From Anisakis pegreffii (Eukaryota; Nematoda; Chromadorea; Rhabditida; Anisakidae), in the NCBI GenBank assembly GCA_035041965.1, contig JAPYMA010003056.1, positions 1 through 64,000 of the forward strand: 64,000 bases of DNA. The letters are read 5' to 3'. How positions within the stretch are numbered: position 1 is the first letter of the stretch; each line of letters opens with the position of its first letter. The notes under the pieces were generated by a model. The model had not been told where the DNA came from and made no database searches. It saw only the letters and a list, made by a program, of their open reading frames with translations. Shown one piece after another: positions 11,870 to 23,900 of the stretch. Both the position numbers and the translations under genes were made by a program.

Positions 11870-13276
11870 CTCGTTATCGTTGCTCTGTTCTTGAAACAAC
11901 ACCAGATTTTATAAAAAATAACAGTGACTTTCTGAAGAAACATCGGAACACTTCATCAAATGCTACTGTTGGTACCAAATGTAATTCCGTATTCGAAAAA
12001 AAAATCGCAAATCAACACACTGCATCGCTGTCAACACAACCGAGAGCCTCATCAATAAATCCATAGAGTCTTCCTATATCGTTCGTATTCTGATATCTTA
12101 ACCGTCTTTTGAACGAATCAGGAAATAGTACGTCAGTATCCGAGAGTTTCCTGGCCGTCATGGTCGATTTATTAAGAGCATGACTGAATGCTCATCAGCT
12201 TGTATCAGCTCATCGGCATTTCGCACTATGTATTCGTCAATATTATCAGTGATTTGGTGCAAGGATAGTTTCACATGTTCGATTAAGGCGACAGTGAGGC
12301 GATCTCAAAAAAGCAGCGCTCCTTACTAATAACCATGTTTTTGAAGGCGCTAGCATCCTTGCGGCTATCGGTGTGGAACACTGCATTTCGTCAGATTGTC
12401 TTATCGTCGCCTTACTCGGAGATTCGCACAAAATCATTGATACTATTGGCGTACACAACATTATTTTCGGCGTTTATTTTGTATTAACACTGTATTATAT
12501 ATCGAAACACAAAGCATTCATACAATACAAACAGAAAAGGGAGGAGATCCCCCAAATGAGATATACGAAAGTCAAGTTTCATCATCCGATTCGGTAGCGC
12601 ATGATATTTGTGTACATCTTATACATATACAGCTAAGTACAGATTTAAGGTTGTTTTCACATATCACTTTGGTGTCCCTCACGAATCGTCTCTCTCGCGC
12701 TTCTCTTTCGCGCTCCGTCGCAACAATTATCGTGTTTTATGCGTCAAAAGCTTCAATACTATCTGTTAGAGATGGACAATATAGCGCTGTTCTGCTATTC
12801 TACTACTAGCGGAATAGCGGTAGCGCTAAGGCGCGCTACCCGGATTATATAGCGGTTACTTTCGCTAGTGCCTTTGGAAAGCACTTCAGCGAGCTGCTCT
12901 TTCGAAATGAAACAAATATAAATCATTTGAAAATATCACGACTCATATCACCATCTTTTCTGAGCGATGTGCCTGATTCTTAATTGCTGAATGATAACTG
13001 CAGAATATTGAACACGTACTATCAGTGAATGAAGCCATGTTGAACTCATCTCCAATTCATGCAAAATTTTAACTGAATATATTCATTACTGCTTGCATTG
13101 CATTGCGCAGCGCATTTGTATCGAGTTGACGTATTTATCCAACAGAGAATCATGATTATTGCAAGATTCAGTTGATGAGGATTGCTCTGAGTTTTACTGG
13201 CACAAGATAATTTCAAAAGCTTTATTTACGCACACGGCAAGCTTCTGCGCAGCCAAAACATGTTTTTTAATGTTGA
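11870..13276. other. spacer between the two gene-pair copies
   Basis: No gene is supported. The stretch 12770-12900 is unusually rich in TAGCG/CGCTA words and begins with TTAGAGATGGACAA, which resembles the termini of hAT-type DNA transposons. A similar TAGCGGTAG-containing stretch occurs near 1400-1490, beside the 3' end of A1. I could not find paired inverted termini or a target-site duplication, so a mobile element is only suspected. Confidence 0.3.
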
Positions 13277-16200
13277 TTAATGGACAATCACCTTGAACAA
13301 CTTCTGTGATTTTATCCCAAGCAACTTAGCAATTTTCTCGTCAATGTCAATACCCAGAGATCTGATTGACTCTACATCAAAGCCTGAAATTCATTATTCA
13401 ATGATAACAATTACTGAATATATTCCTGATTTGCAGTTTTACAGAAAAAAAAACAGCAAAATGCAGATTGATTCGATCAGTTACTGGCAATTGAGAACTA
13501 TCGGAAAGTCCATGCTGCGATCAACTTATTTATGGAGTCGGACATTTTGGAAACGAACCTTTGATGTCAATGCCCCAGGCGGCTAAAGCCTTCACAAATC
13601 CGCCATCAGTCAAATACTTCGATATGGCGTCGAGTGATTCATTTATGGATTCCCACTCAATTCCCAGATCTTCCTCATACAAATCTTCAAACTGAAAACA
13701 AAAGAGTCAGTTTATCCCACTGCTGCGTAAATTTGCTGTGATCGGCACATTCAAATGTATAGAATTTGCGTGTTTGTACTGATTATGTAAGAATTATTTG
13801 ATGCCGTTCAAAAATAAAGACTTAATGTAATCATCCTCGCCAATGTCAATGAAACAATCATCCGCAAAAATGTGAATAACGTCCGAATTCGGAGCATCAA
13901 GGAAACGAAAGGAATCGAGTGCTTTTTCGAAGCATCCTATGAGAAAATCGCTATTCTAAGTAATAATTTGAGAGTTGGAAGAGATTTACCTCTTCCAGTT
14001 CTTCATTTAAATGGTCCACATGTTCTTCCAACATAGTCAAATCTTGCAACAGTTCCAGAATTGTCTGCGTTAAATTCGCGCTTAAAAAATCACCAAAGTT
14101 GAATTATAATTTAAACTCAGTAATGAGAGAATCAGTAATATTTATTCGGAACATGGATACAATATTGCCGACGCAAACTGGCGTTTATCGCTTTGAATTT
14201 ATAGCTCAAAAAAATGCAGAAACATAATGATCCATGCTGAGCCTGTTGAAAAGTGTCGATCCGATAATGCTACAGTGATATGCATTTTGCTCGCTCGCTT
14301 GCATTTCTGACAGTTTTCGCTCCGAGAGAATATGTCGAGTTCAACTTCCAAAGAATCTCTTATGAGGATCATCGTTCGAATGTACATCATCCACTCAACT
14401 GTTAACTGAAAGGCTAAATTTGTTCACCTCTCCAAGATGGTAGCCCTCTGTTGTTCGTATTCCTGCTTGTTCTCTGTCAATGCTTGCACAGTTTCGGTAA
14501 TCCGATCCCTTATGCTGTCACGTCTGTGCTTTGCGTAATTTAGAGCTTCGATTGCATCTGACCTACGTTGCTGTGCGTTTGCTAGCACCTTCAAAAATAT
14601 GATTATCAGTAAGGGGCCCTATACTATTTCAAATGACGGTCAAAAGTTAATTAATCTAATTCAGTTTAGACCGATTCTTACAACTAACATTTTCAGCTGC
14701 CTCTATACGACGTCTATGCGCTAGCTCCCAGCTGCTCCTACACCACCAGATGCAATACCACTCCGGTCTCTCATCACGTATTGAATCCAATCCATCTTGA
14801 GCGTTTTGCACATCCTCAGATGCCTGGAAGAGAGCATTAGTCGCCGAATGAGCGATCTGTGATGATATCAAAAAATCAAGCCACAGGTCCACTTATCACC
14901 AAAGAAAGATGAAGTGTTAACAAAAAATAACAGTTTTGTTCACTTTTTTGAGTAGATCGAGCATAATGCTGGCAATAATATTCCTTTTCAGCGTTGGGAA
15001 CGAATTTCAACATCACACGCAGTCAATCCTTCCTAGCCGTTCCCCAATTTTTCCTTAACTCGACCTTTTCATAGTTCGAAATGTGAATCATCAACGTGCC
15101 TCGATTTTCTCGTCGAGGTCTAAAATTTCGTACTCTCCTATAAATTCGGTTGGACGGGATGTTGCTATTTAGTGCAGCTTTTCTGAGCAAACCTCAACTA
15201 CTAGGTCATCGGCTCGTGCGATTTCTTGATTCACCCATTGCTGCGCCGATCCAACTAGTTCCTTCAATGAATGGCGTTTAGCAGCCAACAGCTTATGTTT
15301 TACGATAACTTCCGAAGTTTCATTGCTGAGTTCATATTTTTCAACGTCTAATTTCGAAATCTGCAACAGCAACACACATCTTATCATTTTCATTATTCTG
15401 TCATACATGTAATTCCATAGATCAAACGTGATAACTTTCTTTTCTTGACCCGATGATAACGATGAATTTACATATCAAGTGAGCAGTTGCAGTTGATAGG
15501 GGTGACATATCTATCGAAGACATTTTCGATCGAAATGTTTTTACAGGATTCCCTTGCTTCTTCACAACAAAAGGAATTCGCAAACTATTTGGGCACAAGC
15601 TTTTTTGATTCTATCGAAAGATACGCCATGATTGCATATGCACATAAGGCGTTGAATTACATACATATAATTCCTTGCTTTCATTGCGTTCAACGTATAT
15701 TTCGTCTACCAGTCTAACAGCTACAATCGCAATCTATCAACCACATACGTATTCATGTAACAGAACTGATTCTATAACAATGAACTTGCCCCGTTCTGCA
15801 CTTTTCCGGAATACTTCGTCACATTACCAACAATTTTAACGATGCGTTCACGGGTTTCCTCGAATTCGTCATATAAAAACTGAACATCACGCTGCAAACG
15901 ATTCAAGTTTAGTTTTGAAAAGATACAAACGGTATGAACGATTGTTTTTGCCGAGTAATTTCAATATCAAAAACAAAAATCCGGAGGATGTTTTCGTGGG
16001 GTCGAAAATCACTTCAAATTTACCAACGGACTATTTTGAAACATTTTTTTGGCATTTTAGAAGATAATTCCATTTCATCTATCAGATACATATTACATAC
16101 GGTTTTTTCTCCTCAACCGATAACCAACTCACAGCCATAACACTTGTCTTTCTAGGATGAATTTGAAGTGTCTCCTTATGAATGCGATCCTGTATTTTCC

Positions 16201-16336
16201 TAAAAACCACCTAATTTCAAAACAACTTATTTACCACAGTTCTGATATACGGCCGTATCACTAGCAGAGGGAGCAGAGACCGGGCAGTTGCATATTGGCA
16301 AACGATGAGCAGGAGAATCGCTAACGATCGCTTCAT
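13277..16336 (-). CDS. secreted coiled-coil protein, copy A2 (intact)
   Basis: Nine exons are read on the minus strand: 16336-16235, 16189-16133, 15891-15790, 15360-15193, 14856-14689, 14588-14428, 14080-13990, 13691-13559 and 13383-13277. All phases agree and give 362 aa. Exon 1 is a signal peptide (MKRSLAILLLIVCQYATA). Exons 3-8 are charged amphipathic helix rich in E, K and Q (for example ENKQEYEQQRATILER), broken by a Trp/Cys-rich turn (WYCIWWCRSSW) in exon 5. The end is GFDVESIRSLGIDID plus a short basic/hydrophobic tail. The intron after exon 3 appears to use a GC donor (GGG|GCAAGT), also present in A1. It is divergent to B2. The family was not recognised; it may be a secreted structural or host-directed protein. 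Confidence 0.75.
15547..15717 (+). other. plus-strand coding-like block inside an A2 intron
   Basis: After the TTTTTACAG at 15538-15546 an open frame reads DSLASSQQKEFANYLG, then SFFDSIERYAMIAYAHK, and closes at 15717. It lies antisense in the A2 intron between 15790 and 15360. A homologous but frameshifted block occurs in A1. No upstream or downstream exon was found. Confidence 0.25.
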
Positions 16337-16546
16337 TACTTCAGACAACTATGAAATTGTTCTTCTAATAAATGCACATCCAAACAACCCTAAAAACGCG
16401 AATTTCTTTATATATCATAGCGATAATTTCAAAATTTATTCAACCTGATCGCAAATAGTGATAATGAAAGTATTCGGAAAGCAGAGGCTGAACAGTGGAA
16501 CGATTTGTTTTGTTGAACGAATGACTGTTTCCGGCAGTCTCTGAGC

Positions 16547-16556
16547 TTTATATATA
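16547..16556 (-). promoter_or_regulatory. TATA box of A2
   Basis: On the minus strand the sequence is TATATATAAAGCTCAGAG. It matches the A1 promoter context and lies about 210 bp upstream of the A2 start codon. Confidence 0.5.
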
Positions 16557-17146
16557 CATCATGACAGTAAGCTGTAACCGACATTTTCTCATGCTTAAAC
16601 GTATGTTTATTTCCATTTAACAACTGTCAACACCAAAGCGATCATCTCGAACATTAGTCAACGTAGCAGCAGCAATCGCGGATGATGGAGCTATTCGCGA
16701 AGCATCGACTGCACAATGTAACAGTCTGACATAATGAGCTATTTAATGATAATGTCAGGCTATGACCTTGGCAAGACATCATGACAATCAAGACATCATG
16801 ACAATCATCATCATTGCGCCTCAACCATTGTGTACGGTGATGAATATGAGTCAACACCGTAATAAAACATCGCATGTTGACAATAGCTTTTCATGGCTCC
16901 ACATTTATTGTCTACTTTTATTACATTCTGTCAATTACACCGTAATACTTTCGAAACTGCTCGAAATGGTAATGAAAGTTTTGTCGTCCACAAATGCAAG
17001 TTCCATCATAGCCTGATTTTACGTTGAGCATTGAACTAGCATCTTTTGAGAGTAATCTTGATAATCTTCAAATTGAGATATTGTCCTCAACTGCTGAACG
17101 TTCATTCACCAGACCTCCACCAAAATTCCTTTATATACCTTACACG

Positions 17147-17196
17147 CTGTAAATGACAAGATGTTTTCTCTGTTGAAAACATCTTGTCATTTACAG
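17147..17196. repeat. perfect 22-bp inverted repeat with 6-base loop
   Basis: The arms 17147-17168 and 17175-17196 are exact reverse complements around TCTGTT, and one mismatch further out extends them by a few bases. The hairpin lies in the A2/B2 divergent spacer, between the two TATA boxes, and has no counterpart in the A1/B1 spacer. It could be a miniature-element relic or a hairpin-forming regulatory site. Confidence 0.75.
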
Positions 17197-17404
17197 TGTG
17201 TGTCTTTATACATGTCTTTATAAGGCGCTAATAAACCTACAGTAACCGACATTTTCTCTTGCTCAAACGTGTGTTCCATTTAATTTCATTGCCATTTAAT
17301 AACTAACTGTCATTTCCATTTAGTAACTGTCAACACCAAAGCAATCATCATGAACATTAGTCGTAAAGCACGGATCAATGTATGATTATGAGCACCATCA
17401 CGCT

Positions 17405-17412
17405 TATATAAA
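17405..17412 (+). promoter_or_regulatory. TATA box of B2
   Basis: TATATAAA is followed by the GAATGCTCAATTAAAC and CCAGTG block shared with the B1 promoter. The B2 pseudogene may therefore still be transcribed into the satellite array. Confidence 0.45.
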
Positions 17413-17966
17413 CCAGCGTTTGGGTTGAATGCTCAATTAAACATTCCAGTGCAGTTCTTCACAATCGTCCTCGTACTTCGAAGCAACATGACCCTGTTTC
17501 ATACCCTCCCACTTCAAATGGCTACGAAATTAAGTTCATTGCAATGATGAACTGCACCGAAGAAATTGGTCTGTATGATTACCGCCGCGTACCTATTTGA
17601 GATATAAAACGGTCTCAACTTGGAAGGCCATCTTTTAGCTAAAAACGTTCAAAGGGATCACGGGCTGATAATTTCATCCCTTGCGCCGATCTCCCGAGAT
17701 TGAACGGGCCTCCTATTCATTCATTACACTAAAATTCATTTGTTGGAACTCGTTTCTCCATATTATCCCACCCTCCACATGCTTTCAACACGCGATCCTA
17801 CAAGAATTTCAGATCGGTTCGGAATAGAAACGAATGAGTTCCTCAGCCGTATTTCTACAATGTTTTTAAAAGTTAAACCAATCATAGCATAGTCACCTAA
17901 TCCATACTGTTTCGAGTGGCTTCTTCAATCGACAAAATCGCCTTCAACATGCTTATTTGTTACTGA

Positions 17967-20900
17967 TGAACGCGATACTGTACATTACAGTCGCGGCATG
18001 CACGCTTGTTGCGTGCGGGTTCCGAGATGGAGGCGAAATACAATTGGTTGGGGACGATTTAGAAAATATTGCGCTTTGCTCTAACGATATCAAAGAACAG
18101 TTCGTCAATATGGTAAATTTCGTTACATCTGAACGAAGCAGATGTTCACTTTCAATACTGATAACTCAGACGCTTTGTACGTTCGTTGAAAAAAAAAACG
18201 ACTGGAATGGAGCATAGCGATGAGACACTGTGAATTATAAGAACTTGATACCTTCTCTTAAACGTTCTTGCATAAGAATCCACAGCTTTTAAGCCAGCGA
18301 TACTCCCGGGAATATTTCCCAGAAGGTGAAAGTAGGAACAAATTTTGCAGAATTCATCGCTTGAATCTGCTTCCTTCACATGACATTCTTTTCCAGTCAA
18401 CGTTACATTATCAAAAAGAAGGAAGTGAACAACTGAAAATATCATTAGTAACAAAGAAATCCTGAGATCAACAGCACTCAGTCTCTGAACAATCACATGA
18501 TGCATTCTTAAGAAACAACAGCAAATCGCCATCAAAAAGGATTTCTCATTGCAATCATTTTCAGTCGAACATAGAAAAAAGCCGCGAACTACAAAAGTTA
18601 GAAGCACAGAACACGTCCGCACTACAGATGATTGATATGATGAGCCAATATGTGCACTGGGATAGATTCCTGTACGATTTACCAATAATGGTCACTGAAA
18701 TCGGCAAACTGATGTTGTTCTCGGACAAGCATGACTTCACATTGAACAAAGGCGGTGTCGTCTATCAGTACATTCAGAGACCTGAATCGTTCAGAGCATC
18801 ACTTGCACAGGCTGGCAGAAACGTGATAAATATAGTGGATTACAGTGCATCGGGATGTTTTCAGCTAGACAAGAAATTGCACAGGAATTGATATGCATGC
18901 AAAATGTAGCTTAAAATTGCATCTTAGAATAACTTATAAGAGCGACAATGATGAGTTGAAAAAATAGGAAATCGAGAGAAACGAATCGATATTTCCGAGT
19001 TGCATCTCACATTAAATGTTGACCAAAATGAACGGCTAGTTTTCACTTATGGAAAAAGATACATTCTGATTTTTCAAAACATTTTTCAATTCGAGAATTT
19101 CAAAACATCCTCATTTATTCGCACGAATACATTTCTCGTTCTGCCTTCTTGCATCGCTTGAAACTTTTGTTTTCCCAACTGTTACACATCACTGATTTAT
19201 GACCACATCCGACAAGAGGGAATCTAAACTTATAGCTATTTTTCAAAAGCCATCTCAATTAGCGCAGAGGCACTGATTCAATCCACGTTGTATCACTATA
19301 GATCAATGTTATACATTAATAAAACAATATAGGCGTTAAAATGTTCAAGTTACCAGTAACCTTAGGTTTGCCTGGTAACATATCAACTTCATTGCACCAT
19401 TCGATTGCACAGAATCTCTACTTTCAGAATAACATGTATTTTGTCGTGCAATTTTCCTTTCATTAGGGGATATGGCTATTTTCTCAATGAAATACGGTTT
19501 GCCATCTTCGAGCCTACCGTCTCCACAAGTTTGCCCAGTAAGATATGAATAATTGTACACCAGTCGATCCAGCGGAATCTCTAGATTCAGAAAAACATAT
19601 ATATTGCCGACTGATTTTGCTTCCTTGAGAAGATATGGCTATTTTTCTAAAGCCATCTCAATTAGCGCAGAGGCACTGATTCAATCCACATTGTATCACT
19701 ATAGATCAATGTTATACATTAATACAACAATATAGGCGTTAAAATGTTCAAGTTACCAGTAATCTCAGGTTTGCCCGGTAACATATCAATTTCTTTGCAC
19801 CATTCGATTGCTCAGAATCTCTACTTTCAGAATAACATGTATTTTGTCGAGCGATTTTCCTTTCTTTAGGAGATATGGCTATTTTCTCAATGAAATACGG
19901 TTTGCCATCTTCGAGCCTACCGTCTCCTCAAGTTTGCCCAGTAAGATATGAATAATTGTACACCAGTCGATCCAGCGGAATCTCTAGATTCAGAAAAACA
20001 TATATATTGCCGACTGATTTTGCTTCCTTGAGAAGATATGGCTATTTTTCTAAAGCCATCTCAATTAGCGCAGAGGCACTGATTCAATCCACATTGTATC
20101 ACTATAGATCAATGTTATACATTAATACAACAATATAGGCGTTAAAATGTTCAAGTTACCAGTAACCTCAGGTTTGCCCGGTAACATATCAATTTCTTTG
20201 CACCATTCGATTGCTCAGAATCTCTACTTTCAGAATAACATGTATTTTGTCGAGCGATTTTCCTTTCTTTAGGAGATATGGCTATTTTCTCAATGAAATA
20301 CGGTTTGCCATCTTCGAGCCTACCGTCTCCTCAAGTTTGCCCAGTAAGATATGTAATAATTGCACACCAGTCGATCCAGCGGAATCTCTAGATTCAGAAA
20401 AACATATATATTGCCGACTGATTTTGCTTCCTTGAGAAGATATGGCTATTTTTCTAAAGCCATCTCAATTAGCGCAGAGGCACTGATTCAATCCACATTG
20501 TAACACTATAGGTCAATGTTACACATTAATACAACAATATAGGCGTTAAAATGTTCAAGTTACCAGTAATCTCAGGTTTGCCCGGTAACATATCAATTTC
20601 TTTGCACCATTCGATTGCTCTGAATCTCTACTTTCAGAATAACATGTATCTTGCCGAGCGATTTTGCTTTCTTGAAGAGATATGGGTATTTTCTCAATGA
20701 AATGACGGTTTGCCATCTTCGAGCCTACCGTCTCCTCAAGTTTGCCCAGTAAGATATGAATAATTGTACACCAGTCGATCCAGCGGAACCTCTAGATTCA
20801 GAAAAACATATATATTGCCGACTGATTTTGCTTCCTTGAGAAGATATGGCTATTTTTCTAAAGTCATCTCAATTAGCGCAGAGGCACTGATTCAATCCAC

Positions 20901-23900
20901 ATTGTATCATTATAGATCAATGTTATACATTAATACAACAATATAGGCATTAAAATTTTCAAGTTACCAGTACCCTCAGGTTTGCCCGGTAACATATCAA
21001 TTTCTTTGCACCATTCGATTGCTCAGAATCTCTACTTTCAGAATAACATGTATCTTGCCGAGCGATTTTGCTTTCTTGAAGAGATATGGGTATTTTCTCA
21101 GTGAAATGAGGTTTGCGATCTTCGAGCCTACCGTCTCCTCAAGTTTGCCCAGTAAGATATGAATAATTGTACACCAGTCGATCCAGCGGAATCTCCAGAT
21201 TCAGAAAAACATATATATTGCTGACTCATTTCGCTTCCTTGAGAAGATATGGCTATTTTTCTAAAGCCATCTCAATTAGCGCTGAGGCACTGATTCAATC
21301 CACATTGTATCATTATAGATCAATGTTATACATTAATACAACAATATAGGCATTAAAATTTTCAGGTTACCAGTACCCTCAGGTTTGCCCGGTAACATAT
21401 CAATTTCATTGCACCATTCGATTGCTCAGAATCTCTACTTTCAGAATAACATGTATCTTGCCGAGCGATTTTGCTTTCTTGAAGAGATATGGGTATTTTC
21501 TCAGTGAAATGAGGTTTGCGATCTTCGAGCCTACCGTCTCCTCAAGTTTGCCCAGTAAGATATGAATAATTGTACACCAGTCGATCCAGCGGAATCTCCA
21601 GATTCAGAAAAACATATATATTGCTGACTCATTTCGCTTCCTTGAGAAGATATGGCTATTTTTCTAAAGCCATCTCAATTAGCGCTGAGGCACTGATTCA
21701 ATCCACATTGTATCATTATAGATCAATGTTATACATTAATACAACAATATAGGCATTAAAATTTTCAAGTTACCAGTACCCTCAGGTTTGCCCGGTAACA
21801 TATCAATTTCTTTGCACCATTCGATTGCTCAGAATCTCTACTTTCAGAATAACATGTATCTTGCCGAGCGATTTTGCTTTCTTGAAGAGATATGGGTATT
21901 TTCTCAGTGAAATGAGGTTTGCGATCTTCGAGCCTACCGTCTCCTCAAGTTTGCCCAGTAAGATATGAATAATTGTACACCAGTCGATCCAGCGGAATCT
22001 CCAGATTCAGAAAAACATATATATTCCTGACTCATTTCGCTTCCTTGAGAAGATATGGCTATTTTTCTAAAGCCATCTCAATTAGCGCTGAGGCACTGAT
22101 TCAATCCACATTGTATCATTATAGATCAATGTTATACATTAATACAACAATATAGGCATTAAAATTTTCAGGTTACCAGTACCCTCAGGTTTGCCCGGTA
22201 ACATATCAATTTCTTTGCACCATTCGATTGCTCAGAATCTCTACTTTCAGAATAACATGTATCTTGCCGAGCGATTTTGCTTTCTTGAAGAGATATGGGT
22301 ATTTTCTCAGTGAAATGAGGTTTGCGATCTTCGAGCCTACCGTCTCCTCAAGTTTGCCCAGTAAGATATGAATAATTGTACACCAGTCGATCCAGCGGAA
22401 TCTCCAGATTCAGAAAAACATATATATTCCTGACTCATTTCGCTTCCTTGAGAAGATATGGCTATTTTTCTAAAGCCATCTCAATTAGCGCTGAGGCACT
22501 GATTCAATCCACATTGTATCATTATAGATCAATGTTATACATTAATACAACAATATAGGCATTAAAATTTTCATGTTACCAGTACCCTCAGGTTTGCCCG
22601 GTAACATATCAATTTCTTTGCACCATTCGATTGCTCAGAATCTCTACTTTCAGAATAACATGTATCTTGCCGAGCGATTTTGCTTTCTTGAAGAGATATG
22701 GGTATTTTCTCAGTGAAATGAGGTTTGCGATCTTCGAGCCTACCGTCTCCTCAAGTTTGCCCAGTAAGATATGAATAATTGTACACCAGTCGATCCAGCG
22801 GAATCTCCAGATTCAGAAAAACATATATATTCCTGACTCATTTCGCTTCCTTGAGAAGATATGGCTATTTTTCTAAAGCCATCTCAATTAGCGCTGAGGC
22901 ACTGATTCAATCCACATTGTATCATTATAGATCAATGTTATACATTAATACAACAATATAGGCATTAAAATTTTCATGTTACCAGTACCCTCAGGTTTGC
23001 CCGGTAACATATCAATTTCATTGCACCATTCGATTGCTCAGAATCTCTACTTTCAGAATAACATGTATCTTGCCGAGCGATTTTGCTTTCTTGAAGAGAT
23101 ATGGGTATTTTCTCAGTGAAATGAGGTTTGCGATCTTCGAGCCTACCGTCTCCTCAAGTTTGCCCAGTAAGATATGAATAATTGTACACCAGTCGATCCA
23201 GCGGAATCTCCAGATTCAGAAAAACATATATATTGCTGACTCATTTCGCTTCCTTGAGAAGATATGGCTATTTTTCTAAAGCCATCTCAATTAGCGCTGA
23301 GGCACTGATTCAATCCACATTGTATCATTATAGATCAATGTTATACATTAATACAACAATATAGGCATTAAAATTTTCAGGTTACCAGTACCCTCAGGTT
23401 TGCCCGGTAACATATCAATTTCATTGCACCATTCGATTGCTCAGAATCTCTACTTTCAGAATAACATGTATCTTGCCGAGCGATTTTGCTTTCTTGAAGA
23501 GATATGGGTATTTTCTCAGTGAAATGAGGTTTGCGATCTTCGAGCCTACCGTCTCCTCAAGTTTGCCCAGTAAGATATGAATAATTGTACACCAGTCGAT
23601 CCAGCGGAATCTCCAGATTCAGAAAAACATATATATTCCTGACTCATTTCGCTTCCTTGAGAAGATATGGCTATTTTTCTAAAGCCATCTCAATTAGCGC
23701 TGAGGCACTGATTCAATCCACATTGTATCATTATAGATCAATGTTATACATTAATACAACAATATAGGCATTAAAATTTTCATGTTACCAGTACCCTCAG
23801 GTTTGCCCGGTAACATATCAATTTCATTGCACCATTCGATTGCTCAGAATCTCTACTTTCAGAATAACATGTATCTTGCCGAGCGATTTTGCTTTCTTGA

